DNA from: Bacteroidales bacterium UBA3808
Lineage (GTDB): Bacteria > Bacteroidota > Bacteroidia > Bacteroidales > Paludibacteraceae
Length of the DNA: 9,059 nucleotides
Assembly: GCA_002369075.1 (NCBI GenBank)
Contig: DFEG01000001.1
Coordinates: 1-9,059, forward strand
Reading direction: 5' to 3'
In this document: positions 1 through 6,734 of the stretch, one piece after another
How positions within the stretch are numbered: the stretch's first letter is position 1
Layout of the letters: the number at the start of each line of letters is the position of its first letter
Position numbers and translations under genes: made by a program
The notes under the pieces: model-generated
Told to the model about the DNA's origin: nothing
The model's database searches: none
The model's input: only the letters and a program-made list of their open reading frames with translations

Positions 1-342
1 TTCCGCATCGGAGCGGAGTACACACTGTACGACCGTAACTATAGTTACTACTCATTCTCGGGAAGCGATCTGACACCGGGGAAAGTGATGAATATCGTGG
101 AGCCCTACAGGTGCCCGTTAGGCGGCAGTATGGACCTGCGCGCAAGCTACTCGTTTGACATGGGACCGATACGTGCCACCATCCGAGGCAACGTCACCAA
201 CGTCCTCAACCAGTACTACATCGAGAAAGCCTGGTCCGCTACCACCACCACGACAACCGTGTCGGAGAACACAAAGGATAATATCTATTTCTTCTATAAC
301 AAAGGAAGACAGTGGAATATCAGCCTCAAATTACAGTTCTAA
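1..342 (+). CDS. TonB-dependent outer-membrane receptor, C-terminal end only
   Basis: This is the last 113 codons of a gene that begins before the window; frame 1 is open from base 1 to the TAA at 340-342. The visible protein shows alternating beta-strand sequence rich in aromatic residues. It has the motif GNVTNVLNQYY, typical of a late strand of TonB-dependent receptors, and ends in GRQWNISLKLQF with a terminal Phe, the usual last strand of an outer-membrane barrel recognised by the BAM complex. Such receptors import bulky ligands across the outer membrane using energy from TonB-ExbBD. The plug and most of the barrel are missing, so the ligand and the SusC or non-SusC subtype cannot be told. 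Six Thr codons in a row (241-258) fall in a probable extracellular loop. The next gene starts 3 bases after the stop, which implies one transcript and a joint function. The family call is fairly sure; the substrate is unknown. Confidence 0.85.
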   Translation, partial: FRIGAEYTLYDRNYSYYSFSGSDLTPGKVMNIVEPYRCPLGGSMDLRASYSFDMGPIRATIRGNVTNVLNQYYIEKAWSATTTTTTVSENTKDNIYFFYNKGRQWNISLKLQF

Positions 343-345
343 AAA

Positions 346-2205
346 ATGAAAATTATGAAAACGAAATATATTTTAGGCACAGCTTTGGTACTTGGTATTT
401 TGTCACTTTGTACTTCGTGCGAGAATTATTTTGACGAGAAATACATGGGTAACGGCAATCCCCAGATTACGGATGTGCGTAAGTCGATGACCTATACCAT
501 GACGGCGGACGACGTAGCCACTATCGGCAAACAATGCACCTATAAGGGCAAAGACACTATCCCGTCCGTGTATGAGCAGAAGGCGCTTTCTCTCTGTACG
601 GAGAGCGACTCCTCCGCTTATACCGAGTGGAAGAGGATTGCTTCGCTCAAGGCGTTCACCGAGGACGCAAGCCCGGATATCTACGTGCCGATGTTCATGG
701 CGCAGAAGTTCCCCTATCTGGACGCCGGAACGATGTGCAACGTGACCTATCCGCTGTACGAGGGCAAGTCGGAGCGCGTGGAGCCGTTCAACTACTCTAC
801 GCCTTATACCCTGACCGAGGATGATTACCGCGCTATCTGGAACGGTCGTGGCGCTTCGTACCTCACCGAGCAATCGGAGGCAAGTATTCCGGCGTTCTTG
901 GCCGCTACGTTCCCGCTCGCGGCGGAGGGCAAAATCATTATTCTGACTTATGATTTCAAGGCTACCGAACCGGATAGTATCATTCCGTTCCTGCCGTACG
1001 AATGTACCGTCGGGCAACTATTGGAGGCGGAGGAGAAACAGGAGCACCAGCTGAGCGGTGTGGTAGGAACCATCAAATCCGCCATCTACGGACGTTTCTA
1101 TCTGGTGGACGGAGAGGACAGTATCTATGTCTATGGTCTGACGGACGAGGACGGCAACCGCGTGTGGAAGGACAAGAATATCCAACCCGGCGACCAGATC
1201 ACCGTGAAAGGTCATTACTCCGCCGAGACGGGGGAGCCCCAGTTCATCAATGCCGTTTATGTGAGCCATCAGGCTCCTGCCCCGGCTCCGAGACGACTTG
1301 CCAAAGCCGCCCAACAAGACGGCACGAAGACAGTTATCTATCAGTTGCTGAACGGCGAATGGAGTGTCTATGCGAACGACCGTCTGACGGTAGCTCAGGC
1401 GCTGCAACCGGCTCTGTATGAGCAGATGGGTACCAACGTAATCACCAATGCCGCCCAAACGATAGGCGACTGGCTGCGCCGCACATACCTCTACCCGAGA
1501 GAGAAAGAGATCTACCTTATCGCATATAACACCTCGTCCGGCTATACCGCCGACGAATGGACCTACGACGGAACAGACTTTGTGATGAACACCGGCTTCG
1601 TGACGGACGTAATGTCGTTCGTGCGCAATGATGCATGGGTGGCGAATATATCCACCTATTATACCACTCCGTTTGTGAATGACGGTCCCGGGGATTTCAC
1701 GCTGCACACCGTGGCTCTGGACGGACTGAATTATATCTGGCGCTACCAGGCGGCTTACGGAATGACGGCGACGGCTTATGTGAGCGGCACGAACCACCCT
1801 GTGGAGGGATGGCTCGTCTCGCCGAAGATCCGTCTCAAGAAGAGCGAACAACCGGAGTTGACCTTCTATCACGCCGTCCGTTACGGCGATCCCGTCAACA
1901 ACCTGAAATGGCTGAAAGTGAACGTGACCGATAACTTCACGGGAGACGTGACTACCACTGAGTGGAAGCACCTGGAGTTCACGGATTCCATTCCGGACGG
2001 CAGTAACTGGGTGTTCCGCAACGCCGGACATTTCGACTTGAGCGGGTTCAACGGTCAGACGATCGTCATCGGCTTTGAGTACAACACTACCGTAGGCGAT
2101 GTACCTTCTGCGCCTACATGGGAGATCCAAGACCTGCTTGTAGCCGAGAAAGAGGAGATCGACAAGTTCATCCAAGCCGGCAACGAGAAACGCGGCATAC
2201 AATAA
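346..2205 (+). CDS. Envelope lipoprotein with OB-fold-like and choice-of-anchor J-like domains
   Basis: The 619-residue product starts with a lipoprotein signal: a hydrophobic stretch around residues 9-21, then LCTSC with Cys25 as the probable lipidated residue, followed by an acidic run (ENYFDE) that could favour surface display. An equally good start is the ATG at 355 (codon 4), which has an A-rich stretch before it. Residues 49-205 hold two diverged copies of one unit: YTMTADDVATI and later MFMAQKFPYLDAG, matched by YTLTEDDYRAI and later AFLAATFPLAAEG. Residues about 220-308 look like an OB fold (LSGVVGTI, FYLVDGEDSIYVYG, PGDQITVKGHY). A Pro/Ala-rich linker follows at 309-320. Residues about 440-600 resemble a choice-of-anchor J or cleaved-adhesin jelly roll, with GWLVSPKIRL and LTFYHAVRYG. 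Placement 3 bases after a TonB receptor suggests a surface partner that binds ligand for it. The ligand is not evident. The protein is not a SusD homologue by anything I can see. Confidence 0.8.
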   Translation: MKIMKTKYILGTALVLGILSLCTSCENYFDEKYMGNGNPQITDVRKSMTYTMTADDVATIGKQCTYKGKDTIPSVYEQKALSLCTESDSSAYTEWKRIASLKAFTEDASPDIYVPMFMAQKFPYLDAGTMCNVTYPLYEGKSERVEPFNYSTPYTLTEDDYRAIWNGRGASYLTEQSEASIPAFLAATFPLAAEGKIIILTYDFKATEPDSIIPFLPYECTVGQLLEAEEKQEHQLSGVVGTIKSAIYGRFYLVDGEDSIYVYGLTDEDGNRVWKDKNIQPGDQITVKGHYSAETGEPQFINAVYVSHQAPAPAPRRLAKAAQQDGTKTVIYQLLNGEWSVYANDRLTVAQALQPALYEQMGTNVITNAAQTIGDWLRRTYLYPREKEIYLIAYNTSSGYTADEWTYDGTDFVMNTGFVTDVMSFVRNDAWVANISTYYTTPFVNDGPGDFTLHTVALDGLNYIWRYQAAYGMTATAYVSGTNHPVEGWLVSPKIRLKKSEQPELTFYHAVRYGDPVNNLKWLKVNVTDNFTGDVTTTEWKHLEFTDSIPDGSNWVFRNAGHFDLSGFNGQTIVIGFEYNTTVGDVPSAPTWEIQDLLVAEKEEIDKFIQAGNEKRGIQ

Positions 2206-2254
2206 AACGCCCTTGTGGCAAAATATATAACTAACCAATTAAATATTATTATTT

Positions 2255-3427
2255 ATGAAAAAAATTCTCTTTTTATGCGCAGCTATGGTAGCTGCCATCA
2301 GTGCTAACGCAGCCATCACCACGATGACTTGCGCTCAAGCAAAACAGTACGCGCTGGACAACCTGCAATCAGGCCAAACGGGCACCGACTCCGTGGCGGT
2401 AACCGGCTATGTTACAAAAGACTATAGTGGTCTCAGCCGTGGCCAGCAACGCTTCAGTATAGATGACGCGAAAGGTACTTTGGAAACCGTACATTGCTAT
2501 TACGCCAATATGCCGGCAGGCGAAGCGGCTCTGAATGTAGGAGACAAAGTTACCGTAAAAGGACTGCTGCAGAATTATAATGGTAGTGCTCAATTTAAGA
2601 ACGGAGATGTAGCTGCTATCATCGAGCGAATTCAAATTGAAATTGATACGATTGAAAGCTCTGTATGCGAGGCAATTGCAGAAGGCGAGGCACTTAACGC
2701 CGGAGAAAAAACGACGGACTATTTCATCGTAGAAGGTATTGTTTCTTCCATCAAATCCGAGATGAATCAGTACAACCAAGAAAGTTTCTGGATGGTATGC
2801 GGTGATAACAATAAGGAATTACAAGCATACAATGCAGTAATGAAAGATGGTGATGCAGCAAAGATCGGAGACAAGGTAAAAGTAATTGGCAGAATTGAAA
2901 ACTTCAATGGTACGATAGAATTGTCGTCTGCATCGGCTGAGATATTGGAGAAAGGCAATGTAAAGATCGACACCATCAAGGCAACCGTAGCTGAGGCTGT
3001 TGCAGCCGGTAAGGCACTGGAGAAAGGTAAAACTTCCGTAGCAGTTTATATCGTAGAAGGTTACTGCGATAGTATCGTTTATAAGTTTAACGATAAGAGT
3101 AAAAACATGTCGTTCTACATGTGCGACGACATGGCTAATCCTACTTATGAGTTCGAGGCATACAAGGTATCTACAGATGTAGATGTTCCTGTAGGCACCA
3201 AGGTATATGTAGTAGGTAATCTCTATCACTATTACAAAGCTGCAACAACGGACAAACCGGAGGTGGAGACCATCGAGATCTCAGAAGGTACTGTTTATCT
3301 CTCTGACCCGCAAGGCATCGAGAATATCGTGCTGACCGAGAAAGCACAGAAAGTCATTGTTGACGGCGTAATCTACATCGTTCGCGACAACAAGATGTTC
3401 AACCTCCAGGGTGCGCAGGTAAGGTAA
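2255..3427 (+). CDS. Secreted protein with three OB-fold-like repeats and type IX-like sorting tail
   Basis: The 390-residue product has a signal peptide (MKKILFLCAAMVAAISANA, likely cleaved near residue 19-20) with no lipobox Cys. Three similar units follow at about residues 22-125, 129-232 and 238-348. Each has an Ala-rich helix (for example ESSVCEAIAEGEALNAG), a strand such as VEGIVSSI or VEGYCDSI, a central strand pair, then GDKVKVIGRIENFNG or a variant. This is the pattern of bacterial OB-fold domains and matches the OB-like segment of the preceding lipoprotein. Residues 355-390 (KVIVDGVIYIVRDNKMFN, LQGAQVR) match the short C-terminal tail seen on many Bacteroidales proteins thought to be sorted by the type IX system. 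It follows the lipoprotein gene by 49 bases with no recognisable promoter, so co-transcription is likely, and a strong terminator follows. Hand counts of short stretches give about 40-47% GC, against about 57% in stretches of the neighbouring genes. No catalytic motif was seen; a binding role is inferred. Confidence 0.78.
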   Translation: MKKILFLCAAMVAAISANAAITTMTCAQAKQYALDNLQSGQTGTDSVAVTGYVTKDYSGLSRGQQRFSIDDAKGTLETVHCYYANMPAGEAALNVGDKVTVKGLLQNYNGSAQFKNGDVAAIIERIQIEIDTIESSVCEAIAEGEALNAGEKTTDYFIVEGIVSSIKSEMNQYNQESFWMVCGDNNKELQAYNAVMKDGDAAKIGDKVKVIGRIENFNGTIELSSASAEILEKGNVKIDTIKATVAEAVAAGKALEKGKTSVAVYIVEGYCDSIVYKFNDKSKNMSFYMCDDMANPTYEFEAYKVSTDVDVPVGTKVYVVGNLYHYYKAATTDKPEVETIEISEGTVYLSDPQGIENIVLTEKAQKVIVDGVIYIVRDNKMFNLQGAQVR

Positions 3428-3455
3428 TACCCCTATTTTGCTAACTCTACTTTAC

Positions 3456-3491
3456 AAGGAAACTTTTTACACTCAAAAAGTTTCCTTTTTT
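3456..3491 (+). terminator. Intrinsic terminator after the OB-fold gene
   Basis: A perfect 13-bp inverted repeat, AAGGAAACTTTTT at 3456-3468 and AAAAAGTTTCCTT at 3475-3487, has a 6-base loop and runs into six T residues at 3486-3491. It lies 29 bases after the stop of the upstream gene and just before the promoter of the efflux operon, so it separates the two transcription units. The stem is also A/T-symmetric enough to act on the other strand, but no gene there needs it. Confidence 0.9.
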
Positions 3492-3492
3492 C

Positions 3493-3523
3493 TTGTGTAT
3501 GTCAGAAAAATGTAGTACCTTTG
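3493..3523 (+). promoter_or_regulatory. Bacteroidota-type promoter of the tetR-efflux operon
   Basis: TACCTTTG at 3516-3523 matches the Bacteroidota -7 consensus TAnnTTTG exactly. A TTG at 3493-3495 lies 20 bases upstream, the usual distance for the -33 element (consensus TTTG; here CTTG). Transcription would begin near 3530, giving a tetR leader of roughly 45 bases. The element follows directly after the upstream terminator. No comparable -7 match was found in the later gaps of the operon, which supports a single main promoter for all four genes. Confidence 0.82.
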
Positions 3524-3555
3524 CACCCGCTTTGGAAAAATGGTTCAATGACTGA

Positions 3556-3597
3556 ATGTCACAATAAATGCCTAAATGGTAAATGACCAGATTGTAA
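3556..3597 (+). repeat. Two diverged 15-bp tandem units across the tetR start, with mini-frames
   Basis: AATGCCTAAATGGTA at 3567-3581 and AATGACCAGATTGTA at 3582-3596 are tandem units agreeing at 11 of 15 positions. The second unit lies inside codons 3-7 of tetR. Bases 3581-3600 agree at 17 of 20 positions with 6716-6735 in front of the RND pump gene. In a frame different from tetR the region reads as three abutting mini-frames: 3556-3567 (MSQ, stop), 3568-3582 (MPKW, stop) and 3583-3597 (MTRL, stop), each TAA followed directly by the next ATG or by the end of the array. The position suits a TetR operator for autoregulation or a translational leader, but it may be only a member of a dispersed repeat family. 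Confidence 0.55.
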
Positions 3598-4178
3598 ATA
3601 ATATCATAAAGACGGCGGGCGAAATGTTCTTTCGTCTGGGTATCCGCAGTGTATCAATAGACGATATCTGCCGCGAGCTCGGAATGTCCAAGAAGACGTT
3701 CTATGTCTATTTTGCGTCGAAGGACGAGCTGGTGGCGCAGATGCTTCATGCAAACGTGGCGCACATCGCCAAGAAGATGGAGGAACTGAACAAGTTGCAC
3801 GATTTCCGGCAGTTGGTGACGAAATTCCTCAAGCACCAGGAAGCGGAGAAAAACGATGTGCGGCGCGTGCCGCAGTTGGTGTATGACCTCAAGAAATACT
3901 ACCCGCGCCAGTTTGCGGATTTCCAGCACGAGTGCTTTGAGACCCAGAAGATGAATATCATCCGCTATCTGGAGCAGGGGCAGCAGGAAGGTTTCGTGCG
4001 TGCGGATTTGAATGTGGAGTTGACCGCTGTTCTCTTTGCGAAGATTCACAGCGATGCTATCCGGGACTTGGAGGAGATCGAGGCACACGGGCATAACATG
4101 CACCAGTTGGGACACACGGCGATGGATATTTTCGTCCGCGGCGTGCTGAGCGAGGAGGGAATGAAATTGTATAACTAG
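3576..4178 (+). CDS. TetR/AcrR-family transcriptional regulator of the efflux operon
   Basis: The 200-residue product is the usual TetR length. Residues about 6-52 form the DNA-binding domain: a first helix (IVNNIIKTAGEMFFRLGIRSVS), then the helix-turn-helix DDICRELGMSKKTFYVYFASKDELV with the family signature KKTFYVYFASKDEL. The remainder is a helical ligand and dimer domain with no cofactor motif. The ATG at 3576 is the only start that keeps the first helix whole; the next Met in frame is residue 17. The gene is first in an operon with a TolC, fusion protein and RND pump in the same orientation, the classic arrangement of a local repressor released by a pump substrate. It probably also controls its own promoter at 3493-3523. 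The inducer is unknown. The start lies within a 15-bp repeat that recurs before the pump gene. Its role as repressor is inferred from the family and the context. Confidence 0.9.
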   Translation: MVNDQIVNNIIKTAGEMFFRLGIRSVSIDDICRELGMSKKTFYVYFASKDELVAQMLHANVAHIAKKMEELNKLHDFRQLVTKFLKHQEAEKNDVRRVPQLVYDLKKYYPRQFADFQHECFETQKMNIIRYLEQGQQEGFVRADLNVELTAVLFAKIHSDAIRDLEEIEAHGHNMHQLGHTAMDIFVRGVLSEEGMKLYN

Positions 4179-4213
4179 AGAAACTAGTCTAACTAGTCTA
4201 ACTAGTCAACTAG
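4173..4213 (+). repeat. 9-bp tandem repeat AACTAGTCT between tetR and the TolC-family gene
   Basis: AACTAG recurs at 4173, 4182, 4191, 4200 and 4208, with spacings of 9, 9, 9 and 8 bases. The full unit AACTAGTCT is exact at 4182-4190 and 4191-4199, and AACTAGTC occurs at 4200-4207. The first copy supplies the last sense codon and the stop codon of tetR (AAC TAG). Each inner copy contains the 6-bp palindrome ACTAGT. The array fills most of the 60-base gap. It may be a slippage-prone spacer, a cluster of protein sites, or one of the short intergenic arrays of this genome. Confidence 0.85.
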
Positions 4214-4238
4214 ATAAGATAATAACAAAACCAACAAT

Positions 4239-5582
4239 ATGAAGAAACTATTTTTGATGATGACCGCGATGCTCGCGATGAGTGCGACGGTTGTAGCAGA
4301 AGATCACGTGATGGCGGCAACCCGCAGTGCCTACCGCACACAAGACAGTGTGCCGGCGGCGTTGAGTCTGAGCCTGAAAGAGGCGCAGGATTACGCCATC
4401 AAACAGAACCGAACCCTTAAGAACGCATCTCTGGCAGTGCAGCAGGAGTACGCCAAACGGTGGCAGACGATTGCCGCTATGTTGCCGCAAGTGGACGGTA
4501 GCTATACCTATTCCAACTACTGCGGCTATTCCGCTACGCTGTCCATGATGGGTAATGATGTGAAGATCAACATGCCTAACGTAGGTGCGCTCGGCGTGAC
4601 CGCTACCATCGGTATTAATGGTCAGGGTATCGTAGGTGCGCTGCTCAATAATGTGGCCATCCAGATGAAGAAGATTGCGCTGGAGAAATCAGAGAACGAG
4701 CTCCGCGGAAGTGTGATGAGCAGTTATGTGTCTGTTCTGGCTCTCCAGAGTATTACCCACCTGCTGGACTCTTCGTTAGCGAATATCCAGAACCTGGAGC
4801 AGATCACCCAGAACTCTGTCAATGCCGGTGCGGCTGAGCAGACGGCGGCGGACCAGATACGCGTGCGTGTCAATACACTGAAGAATAATATCAATTCGCA
4901 GAAACGGAACATCGAACTGGCGACCAACAGTCTCAAAGTGCTGTTGGACGTGCCGGTGGAGACCGAACTGACCCTTACCGACAGCATCGATGCCATCCTC
5001 TCGCCGGAGCGCGTGCTGACGCTGCTGTCCAGCAATTTCGATATCCGTAACAACCTGGACTACCAGACGGTAGAGCGTTCGGCGGAACTCGCCAAACGCA
5101 ATGTGCACATGGCGGGCTGGGCGTACGGACCTACCGTGGCACTGGCCTATAATTATCAGAACCAGAAATACTACGGCGAGGGAGGTATGCGTATGACTCC
5201 TCCGAATGTGGTACAAGTGTCGGTCAAGATGCCTCTCTGGTCCTCCGCCAAGCGTGCGGCAGGCGTGGTGGAGAAGAAAATCGCTTACGAGCAGGCGAAG
5301 AACACCCTCTCGGAGATGACCGACAACCTCTCCATTCAGTACCGTCAGCTCTGTTTCGATCTCACGAACGCTTATGAGACCTACATGAACGAGAAGGATA
5401 ACATCGAGGTCTCCAAGCGTGTGTTCAACTCCGCTACGGAGAAATTCAAATGGGGCGCAGCCTCCAACCTGGAGCTGACCAATGCCTCCAACGATCTCAT
5501 CAATGCGCAATCGACCTACGTGAACGCGATGCTGTCACTCATCAACGCGCAAGTGGAACTGGAGCAGTTTTTGAATAAATAA
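4239..5582 (+). CDS. TolC-family outer-membrane efflux channel
   Basis: The 447-residue product begins with a signal peptide (MKKLFLMMTAMLAMSATVVA) without a lipobox. It shows the two-fold internal repeat of the outer-membrane efflux protein family. The first half, about residues 44-240, contains LSLKEAQDYAIKQNRTLKNA and the long helical run TAADQIRVRVNTLKNNINSQ ending at LLDVP. The second half, about 260-447, contains RNVHMAGWAYGPTVALAYNY, the strand QVSVKMPLWSS, and the closing helix GAASNLELTNASNDLINAQS. These helices build the periplasmic tunnel and the strands the trimeric 12-strand barrel. It would be the exit duct for the pump encoded by the next two genes. The start has an A-rich stretch before it, as is usual in this phylum. 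The C-terminus (LEQFLNK) is typical for the family. The family call is secure; the drug or metabolite exported is unknown. Confidence 0.93.
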   Translation: MKKLFLMMTAMLAMSATVVAEDHVMAATRSAYRTQDSVPAALSLSLKEAQDYAIKQNRTLKNASLAVQQEYAKRWQTIAAMLPQVDGSYTYSNYCGYSATLSMMGNDVKINMPNVGALGVTATIGINGQGIVGALLNNVAIQMKKIALEKSENELRGSVMSSYVSVLALQSITHLLDSSLANIQNLEQITQNSVNAGAAEQTAADQIRVRVNTLKNNINSQKRNIELATNSLKVLLDVPVETELTLTDSIDAILSPERVLTLLSSNFDIRNNLDYQTVERSAELAKRNVHMAGWAYGPTVALAYNYQNQKYYGEGGMRMTPPNVVQVSVKMPLWSSAKRAAGVVEKKIAYEQAKNTLSEMTDNLSIQYRQLCFDLTNAYETYMNEKDNIEVSKRVFNSATEKFKWGAASNLELTNASNDLINAQSTYVNAMLSLINAQVELEQFLNK

Positions 5583-5614
5583 TCTCGACATATCGAAATA
5601 CCGAAATATCGAAA
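5583..5614 (+). repeat. 8-bp tandem repeat TAYCGAAA before the fusion-protein gene
   Basis: TATCGAAA at 5591-5598, TACCGAAA at 5599-5606 and TATCGAAA at 5607-5614 are contiguous. TCTCGACA at 5583-5590 is a weaker first copy agreeing at 6 of 8 positions. The array starts directly after the stop of the TolC-family gene and fills most of the 42-base gap, leaving an A-rich stretch before the next ATG at 5625. It has no sequence relation to the repeats in the other gaps of the operon. Confidence 0.8.
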
Positions 5615-5624
5615 AAATAATAAT

Positions 5625-6632
5625 ATGAAAAAGAATCTCTTTTATGTCCTCGCAGCCTTGGCGCTCATGGGCTGCGGCAGCAAGGAAAGTACTGCTACGC
5701 AGGAGGAAGAACGCGTGGAGCAAGTCCGCACCACGGTACTCCAACCGCGTGAGATAGAGCGCGAGATCATCGTATCGACGAACTTACAGGGGTACCTGAC
5801 GCAGAATGTGGCTCCCTCTCTTACCGGTAAGATCGAGCATATCTACCGCGAGGTGGGCGACAGGGTGTCGAAAGGAACGGATCTTGTCCGCATGGACCAG
5901 ACCCAGTACAAGACCACCAAGATCTCCATGGCCAACCTTGAGATCGAGAAGAACCGTGTTACTCAGTTGCTCCGTTCGGGTTCGGCTACCCAGCAGCAAT
6001 ACGACCAGGTGAACACCCAGTATAACTCCACCAAGGAGCAGCTGGAGTTTCTGGAGCAGAACACGTATGTCAAAGCACCGTTCGCAGGCGTCATCTCTGC
6101 CAAGAACTATGAGGACGGCGAACTCTACAGCGGTCAGCCGATCCTGATCCTGACCCAGATTGACAAACTCAAGGCATTGGTGGCTATCCCCGAGACTTAC
6201 TTCCCGAAATTCAAAGAGGGTATGAAACTCTCCTTGACCTCCGAGATCTACCCGGGTCAGACTTTCCCCGCTACGGTAGAGATCGTCTATCCGACCATCG
6301 ACCCGTCGACTCACACCTTCCAATGCAAGATCGTTATTCCGAACGGCAAGAACCTTCTCCGTCCGGGTATGTACGTGACGACCACAATCGGTCTGGGCAA
6401 GGCGAATGCGCTCGTTATCCCCTATCAGGCAGTAGAGAAACTGGTAGGTGCTAACGACCGTTATGTCTTCATTGTAGAGGACGGACGCGCCAAGAGGGTG
6501 GCAGTCACGCTTGGTCAGCGTTTTGACCAGGACATCGAGATCATCGCCGACGAAATCAAGGAGGGCGTGGAGGTCGTTACCACCGGCCAGCACAAACTCG
6601 TGGACGGAGTGAAAGTGAATGTAGTAAAATAA
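5625..6632 (+). CDS. RND efflux periplasmic adaptor (membrane fusion) lipoprotein
   Basis: The 335-residue product has a lipoprotein signal, MKKNLFYVLAALALMGC, with Cys17 the lipidated residue, so it is probably anchored in the inner membrane and bridges the pump to the TolC-like channel. The domains follow the HlyD/AcrA order. The first lipoyl half is near residues 62-90 (VAPSLTGKIEHIYREVGDRV). A short helical hairpin at about 97-145 includes GSATQQQYDQVNTQYNSTK. The second lipoyl half is APFAGVISAKNYEDGELYSG at 151-170. A beta-barrel domain follows at about 180-255, with RPGMYVT. A membrane-proximal domain ends in VEVVTTGQHKLVDGVKVNV. At 335 residues it is on the short side for the family, because the hairpin is short. 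It sits 42 bases after the channel gene and 123 before the pump gene. The call is secure; specificity is unknown. Confidence 0.94.
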   Translation: MKKNLFYVLAALALMGCGSKESTATQEEERVEQVRTTVLQPREIEREIIVSTNLQGYLTQNVAPSLTGKIEHIYREVGDRVSKGTDLVRMDQTQYKTTKISMANLEIEKNRVTQLLRSGSATQQQYDQVNTQYNSTKEQLEFLEQNTYVKAPFAGVISAKNYEDGELYSGQPILILTQIDKLKALVAIPETYFPKFKEGMKLSLTSEIYPGQTFPATVEIVYPTIDPSTHTFQCKIVIPNGKNLLRPGMYVTTTIGLGKANALVIPYQAVEKLVGANDRYVFIVEDGRAKRVAVTLGQRFDQDIEIIADEIKEGVEVVTTGQHKLVDGVKVNVVK

Positions 6633-6734
6633 TTTACCATTTGGTCATGTACCATGTACCATTTATGTGCCATTTGGCTATTTAGCCATTTTGCAAAATG
6701 ATTCAATGAACAAATAAATGACCAAATCGTAAAT
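6632..6734. repeat. Long-range 17-bp inverted repeat in the gap before the pump gene
   Basis: ATTTACCATTTGGTCAT at 6632-6648 is the reverse complement of ATGACCAAATCGTAAAT at 6718-6734 except at one position. The arms are separated by 69 bases, which themselves hold a short hairpin and a perfect palindrome, so the whole intercistronic RNA could fold into one branched stem. The right arm covers the first 15-bp unit before the pump start. The left arm begins at the last base of the fusion-protein stop codon and is followed by a 7-bp tandem, ATGTACC, at 6647-6653 and 6654-6660. Confidence 0.75.
6675..6700. promoter_or_regulatory. Hairpin and perfect 14-bp palindrome, possible operator or RNA switch
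   Basis: TGGCTA at 6675-6680 and TAGCCA at 6683-6688 form a 6-bp stem with a 2-base centre. CATTTTGCAAAATG at 6687-6700 is a perfect 14-bp palindrome. The two share bases 6687-6688. A dimeric regulator such as the TetR protein could bind the palindrome. As RNA, a 2-base loop is too tight, so the stems would be slightly shorter. No U-tract follows that would make either a terminator. Function is unproven. Confidence 0.5.

Noticed and set aside
1018..2238. A 406-codon open frame on the - strand
   Set aside because: It is opposite the lipoprotein gene, which has a signal peptide, lipobox and recognisable domains. The antisense protein shows no motif.
2206..2254. A possible promoter or terminator in the gap before the triple OB gene
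   Set aside because: The gap is AT-rich but has no TAnnTTTG match and no hairpin followed by T residues, so read-through from the lipoprotein gene is more likely.
3569..4213. The repeats at the tetR gene ends considered as att sites or mobile element ends
   Set aside because: The repeats at the two ends are different sequences, no integrase or transposase is near, and the genes form an ordinary efflux operon.
3501..4213. The arrays considered as a CRISPR
   Set aside because: Units are 8-15 bases and contiguous without spacers.
4776..5510. A 244-codon open frame on the - strand, and a similar 269-codon one at 5784-6593
   Set aside because: Both are shadows of the TolC-family and fusion-protein genes, with biased composition and no domain.
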